Below are positions 62,823 to 64,000 of a stretch of DNA of 64,000 nt, piece by piece. This DNA is from Cupriavidus sp. IDO (GTDB lineage: Bacteria > Pseudomonadota > Gammaproteobacteria > Burkholderiales > Burkholderiaceae). The stretch spans positions 1-64,000 of the forward strand of contig NZ_JWMA01000190.1 of assembly GCF_000812465.1 (NCBI RefSeq). The letters are read 5' to 3'. The position numbers and the translations under genes are program-made. Numbering within the stretch: the first letter of the stretch is position 1; each line of letters starts with the position of its first letter. Below the pieces are notes generated by a model. The model was not told the DNA's origin and did no database searches. It worked only from the letters and a program-made list of their open reading frames with translations.

Positions 62823-63386
62823 TTACGGACGGTTGCCCGTCGGGAACGGCCATGCAGCGGCCGGGTTCAGCGCGGTCTTCGCAGCAGCTGCGGGAGCAAC
62901 GGCAGGGGCAGCGGCAGGCTTGGCAGCGGCCTTCTTCGCAGCAGGCTTCTTGGCAGCGGCCTTCTTGGCAGCCGGCTTCTTGGCGGCGACCTTCTTGGCT
63001 GCAGCCTTCTTGGCCGGTGCTGCCTTCTTGGCGGCGGCCTTCTTGGCCGGTGCCTTCTTGGCTGCAACCTTCTTCACTGCGGCCTTCTTGGCGGCCGGTG
63101 CCTTCTTGGCGGCGACCTTCTTGGCCGGTGCTGCCTTCTTGGCTGCAACCTTCTTCACAGCAGCCTTCTTGGCCGGTGCAGCCTTCTTGGCGGCGACCTT
63201 CTTCACGGCGGCCTTCTTGGCCGGTGCCTTCTTGGCTGCAACCTTCTTCACAGCAGCCTTCTTGGCGGCCGGTGCCTTCTTGGCGGCGACCTTCTTCACA
63301 GCGGCCTTCTTGGCCGGAGCGGCCTTCTTCGCGGCCGGCTTGGCGGCTTTCTTAGCCGCCGGCTTTTTCTTTGCAGCAGTTGCCAT
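62823..63386 (-). CDS. Histone H1-like Ala/Lys-rich DNA-binding protein
   Basis: 187-residue protein made almost wholly of Ala, Lys, Pro and Val, in tandem variants of KKAAVKKVAAKKAPA. This is the bacterial H1-like (HctB/AlgP/BpH1-type) pattern: an intrinsically disordered, strongly basic chain that binds DNA, and perhaps RNA, without sequence preference. The C-terminal ~25 residues are less basic (AAAAKTALNPAAAWPFPTGN). ATG at 63386 has AAGGAG; a stem TTCACT/AGTGAA (63397-63412 on the plus strand) lies right next to that site. The near-identical repeats make length variation by recombination likely. Confidence 0.92.
   Translation of the reverse strand: MATAAKKKPAAKKAAKPAAKKAAPAKKAAVKKVAAKKAPAAKKAAVKKVAAKKAPAKKAAVKKVAAKKAAPAKKAAVKKVAAKKAAPAKKVAAKKAPAAKKAAVKKVAAKKAPAKKAAAKKAAPAKKAAAKKVAAKKPAAKKAAAKKPAAKKAAAKPAAAPAVAPAAAAKTALNPAAAWPFPTGNRP
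62880..63370 (-). repeat. Tandem degenerate repeats inside the H1-like gene
   Basis: The coding region consists of imperfect 12-45 bp units built from GCCTTCTTGG (plus-strand view) combined with CGGCGACCTTCTTC or CTGCAACCTTCTTC. Several 40-50 bp blocks recur nearly unchanged, for example around 63040-63110 and 63220-63290. This explains the long open frames on the other strand. Confidence 0.85.
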
Positions 63387-63401
63387 GGATAACTCCTTCA
63401 C

Positions 63402-63925
63402 TAGAGAGTGAATATCGAATGACCTAAGTTGGCGACCCGACCGACCCGAGGTGCGATACAGCCATGCGACCCCAGTCGAGCGAGCGATTCATCGGCGCAC
63501 GGCACAACGTCGGCCGCACGCTAATGAATTCGGTTGCAGGCGCGCCGCCGGATGCGGCGCCATGGCGGCAGGTGCGAGCCTGCGAGCAGGCTCCGGGCAC
63601 ATGCCACGCCCTGGAATATTCGATCAGCCCGCGCCGCCCGTTGAGTCGGCGCGCGGCCAGAAATGAGGAGATATCGGACGGCAGGTCTGCGGTGCGGGCT
63701 TGGCCTCGCGCACTGCAGACGGCATTCGCTTTCGGGTAGCTTGCCCATCCCGTCACTGGGCCAAAGGAGACTGCACGCGTTTTAGTAAGGCTGTCCGGCC
63801 TGGTCTGCGTCAAAGTTCTGGTGCTCCTTTGCTACCTGCATCACTGCATCGAAGCGCGCTTCGCGCTCGTCGTTCAATCTTGCTTCGTGCCTCGCTGCAA
63901 TGAAGTGAGACTCTTGTCAAGGCGA
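63402..63925 (-). other. Long non-coding region upstream of the H1-like gene
   Basis: About 520 bp without a convincing gene. From the promoter at 63926-63954 (minus) a transcript would run through it to the H1-like gene. It holds two adjacent hairpins, GCGCCGC/GCGGCGC (63542-63560) and GAGCCTG/CAGGCTC (63576-63593), and a possible tiny ORF near its 5' end. The 129-codon ORF at 63424-63813 (minus) has no protein-like composition and no ribosome-binding site. Confidence 0.5.
63782..63877 (-). CDS. Possible tiny ORF (31 codons) in the H1-like leader
   Basis: On the minus strand TTG at 63877 opens a 31-residue frame (NDEREARFDAVMQVAKEHQN follows the start), hydrophilic and helix-prone, ending TAA at 63782; an internal ATG at 63841 gives 19 residues. 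It lies about 40 nt after the predicted transcription start. No good ribosome-binding site, so it may be chance. Confidence 0.2.
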   Translation of the reverse strand: MNDEREARFDAVMQVAKEHQNFDADQAGQPY

Positions 63926-63954
63926 ATCATAATTCGTTTGTTCGATGATGTTAA
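63926..63954 (-). promoter_or_regulatory. Strong sigma70 promoter, minus strand
   Basis: -35 TTAACA (63954-63949) and -10 TATGAT (63931-63926) with an ideal 17-bp spacer. It is the best promoter match in the window. It should drive a transcript towards the H1-like gene with a start near 63919, about 530 nt upstream of the ATG. Confidence 0.65.
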
Positions 63955-63979
63955 GAAAAAAGTGCAAAAAAACTTGCAC
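63955..63979 (-). terminator. Terminator of a minus-strand gene right of the window
   Basis: On the minus strand GTGCAA/TTGCAC (plus-strand arms 63962-63967 and 63974-63979) is followed by six T (plus-strand A run 63956-63961). It abuts the promoter at 63926-63954. Confidence 0.75.
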
Positions 63980-64000
63980 GCGAACACGCATCGAACTAGA

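Noticed and set aside
62823-63386. CRISPR-like or satellite array, because of the regular repeats
   Set aside because: The repeats are in-frame codons of an H1-like protein; there are no unique spacers and no cas genes.
62833-63411. 192-codon hydrophobic frame opposite the H1-like gene
   Set aside because: It is the complement of Lys/Ala repeats giving Phe/Leu/Ala repeats; the minus-strand frame has the AAGGAG site and the known family composition.
63424-63813. 129-codon minus-strand ORF upstream of the H1-like gene
   Set aside because: No ribosome-binding site, arbitrary composition, and the region holds hairpins typical of untranslated RNA.

Overview
The window is a GC-rich, densely packed stretch of betaproteobacterial chromosome. 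The complete Phc quorum-sensing set (phcB-phcS-phcR-phcQ plus the LysR regulator phcA), a split proton-translocating transhydrogenase operon, an Ala/Lys-rich histone H1-like protein and the general gene content point to the Cupriavidus/Ralstonia branch of Burkholderiaceae, most likely Cupriavidus. I see no insertion sequence, prophage, CRISPR array, rRNA or tRNA. It is housekeeping chromosome with a few accessory items (a barnase-like RNase with its barstar, an orphan response regulator, structured RNA leaders).

Layout. 0.1-5 kb: phcBSRQ operon (minus strand). 5.4-7.3 kb: cytochrome b561 with two YceI proteins. 7.5-11.5 kb: purB, a glutathione S-transferase with a striking leader hairpin, mnmA and a Nudix hydrolase. 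11.8-16.3 kb: pntAA, panD, a HAD-family lipoprotein-like protein, pntAB and pntB. 16.5-17.5 kb: an orphan response regulator with an enlarged receiver. 17.5-27.4 kb (minus): RlmL-type methyltransferase, DsbA/HCCA-isomerase-like protein, hemJ, proA, holA, lptE, leuS, dapB, bamE. 27.5-30 kb: fur, phcA, a flavin-reductase-like protein. 30-39 kb: gap, tkt, a VOC protein, rsmE, a YidB-like protein, barstar/barnase, maeB. 39.4-43.6 kb: thiL, pgpA, pncC, pyrF, an EamA exporter. 43.6-45 kb: corA behind a long leader holding a short ORF and mutually exclusive hairpins. 45-50 kb (minus): RNB nuclease, TonB-like protein, aroE, mtgA. 50-53.5 kb (minus): FabG-like SDR, ubiC, YqiA esterase, mpl. 53.7-62.6 kb (plus): hypothetical, TlpA thioredoxin, aroQ, accB, accC, prmA, a zinc-ribbon/DUF3426 protein, tpx, a PfkB kinase, a glycine-zipper lipoprotein. 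62.8-64 kb: the histone H1-like gene with long untranslated regions on both sides.

How the genes work together. PhcB should make the 3-hydroxy fatty-acid methyl ester signal, PhcS/PhcR/PhcQ relay it, and PhcA, 25 kb away, is the global regulator at the end of that path. mpl and mtgA serve peptidoglycan; aroE and aroQ serve the shikimate pathway; accB/accC start fatty-acid synthesis; lptE and bamE build the outer membrane; gap, tkt and maeB serve central carbon flow, and pntAA/AB/B with maeB supply NADPH.

The most interesting non-coding signals are: the corA leader, which has the layout of a translation-coupled attenuator (promoter, 26-codon ORF, repeat pair that can form alternative hairpins); a 77-nt perfect-arm hairpin ending just before the ribosome-binding site of the GST gene; and a chain of hairpins plus terminator downstream of the H1-like gene, which could release a small RNA. 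All functional statements come from reading the sequence and family knowledge; no database search was run.
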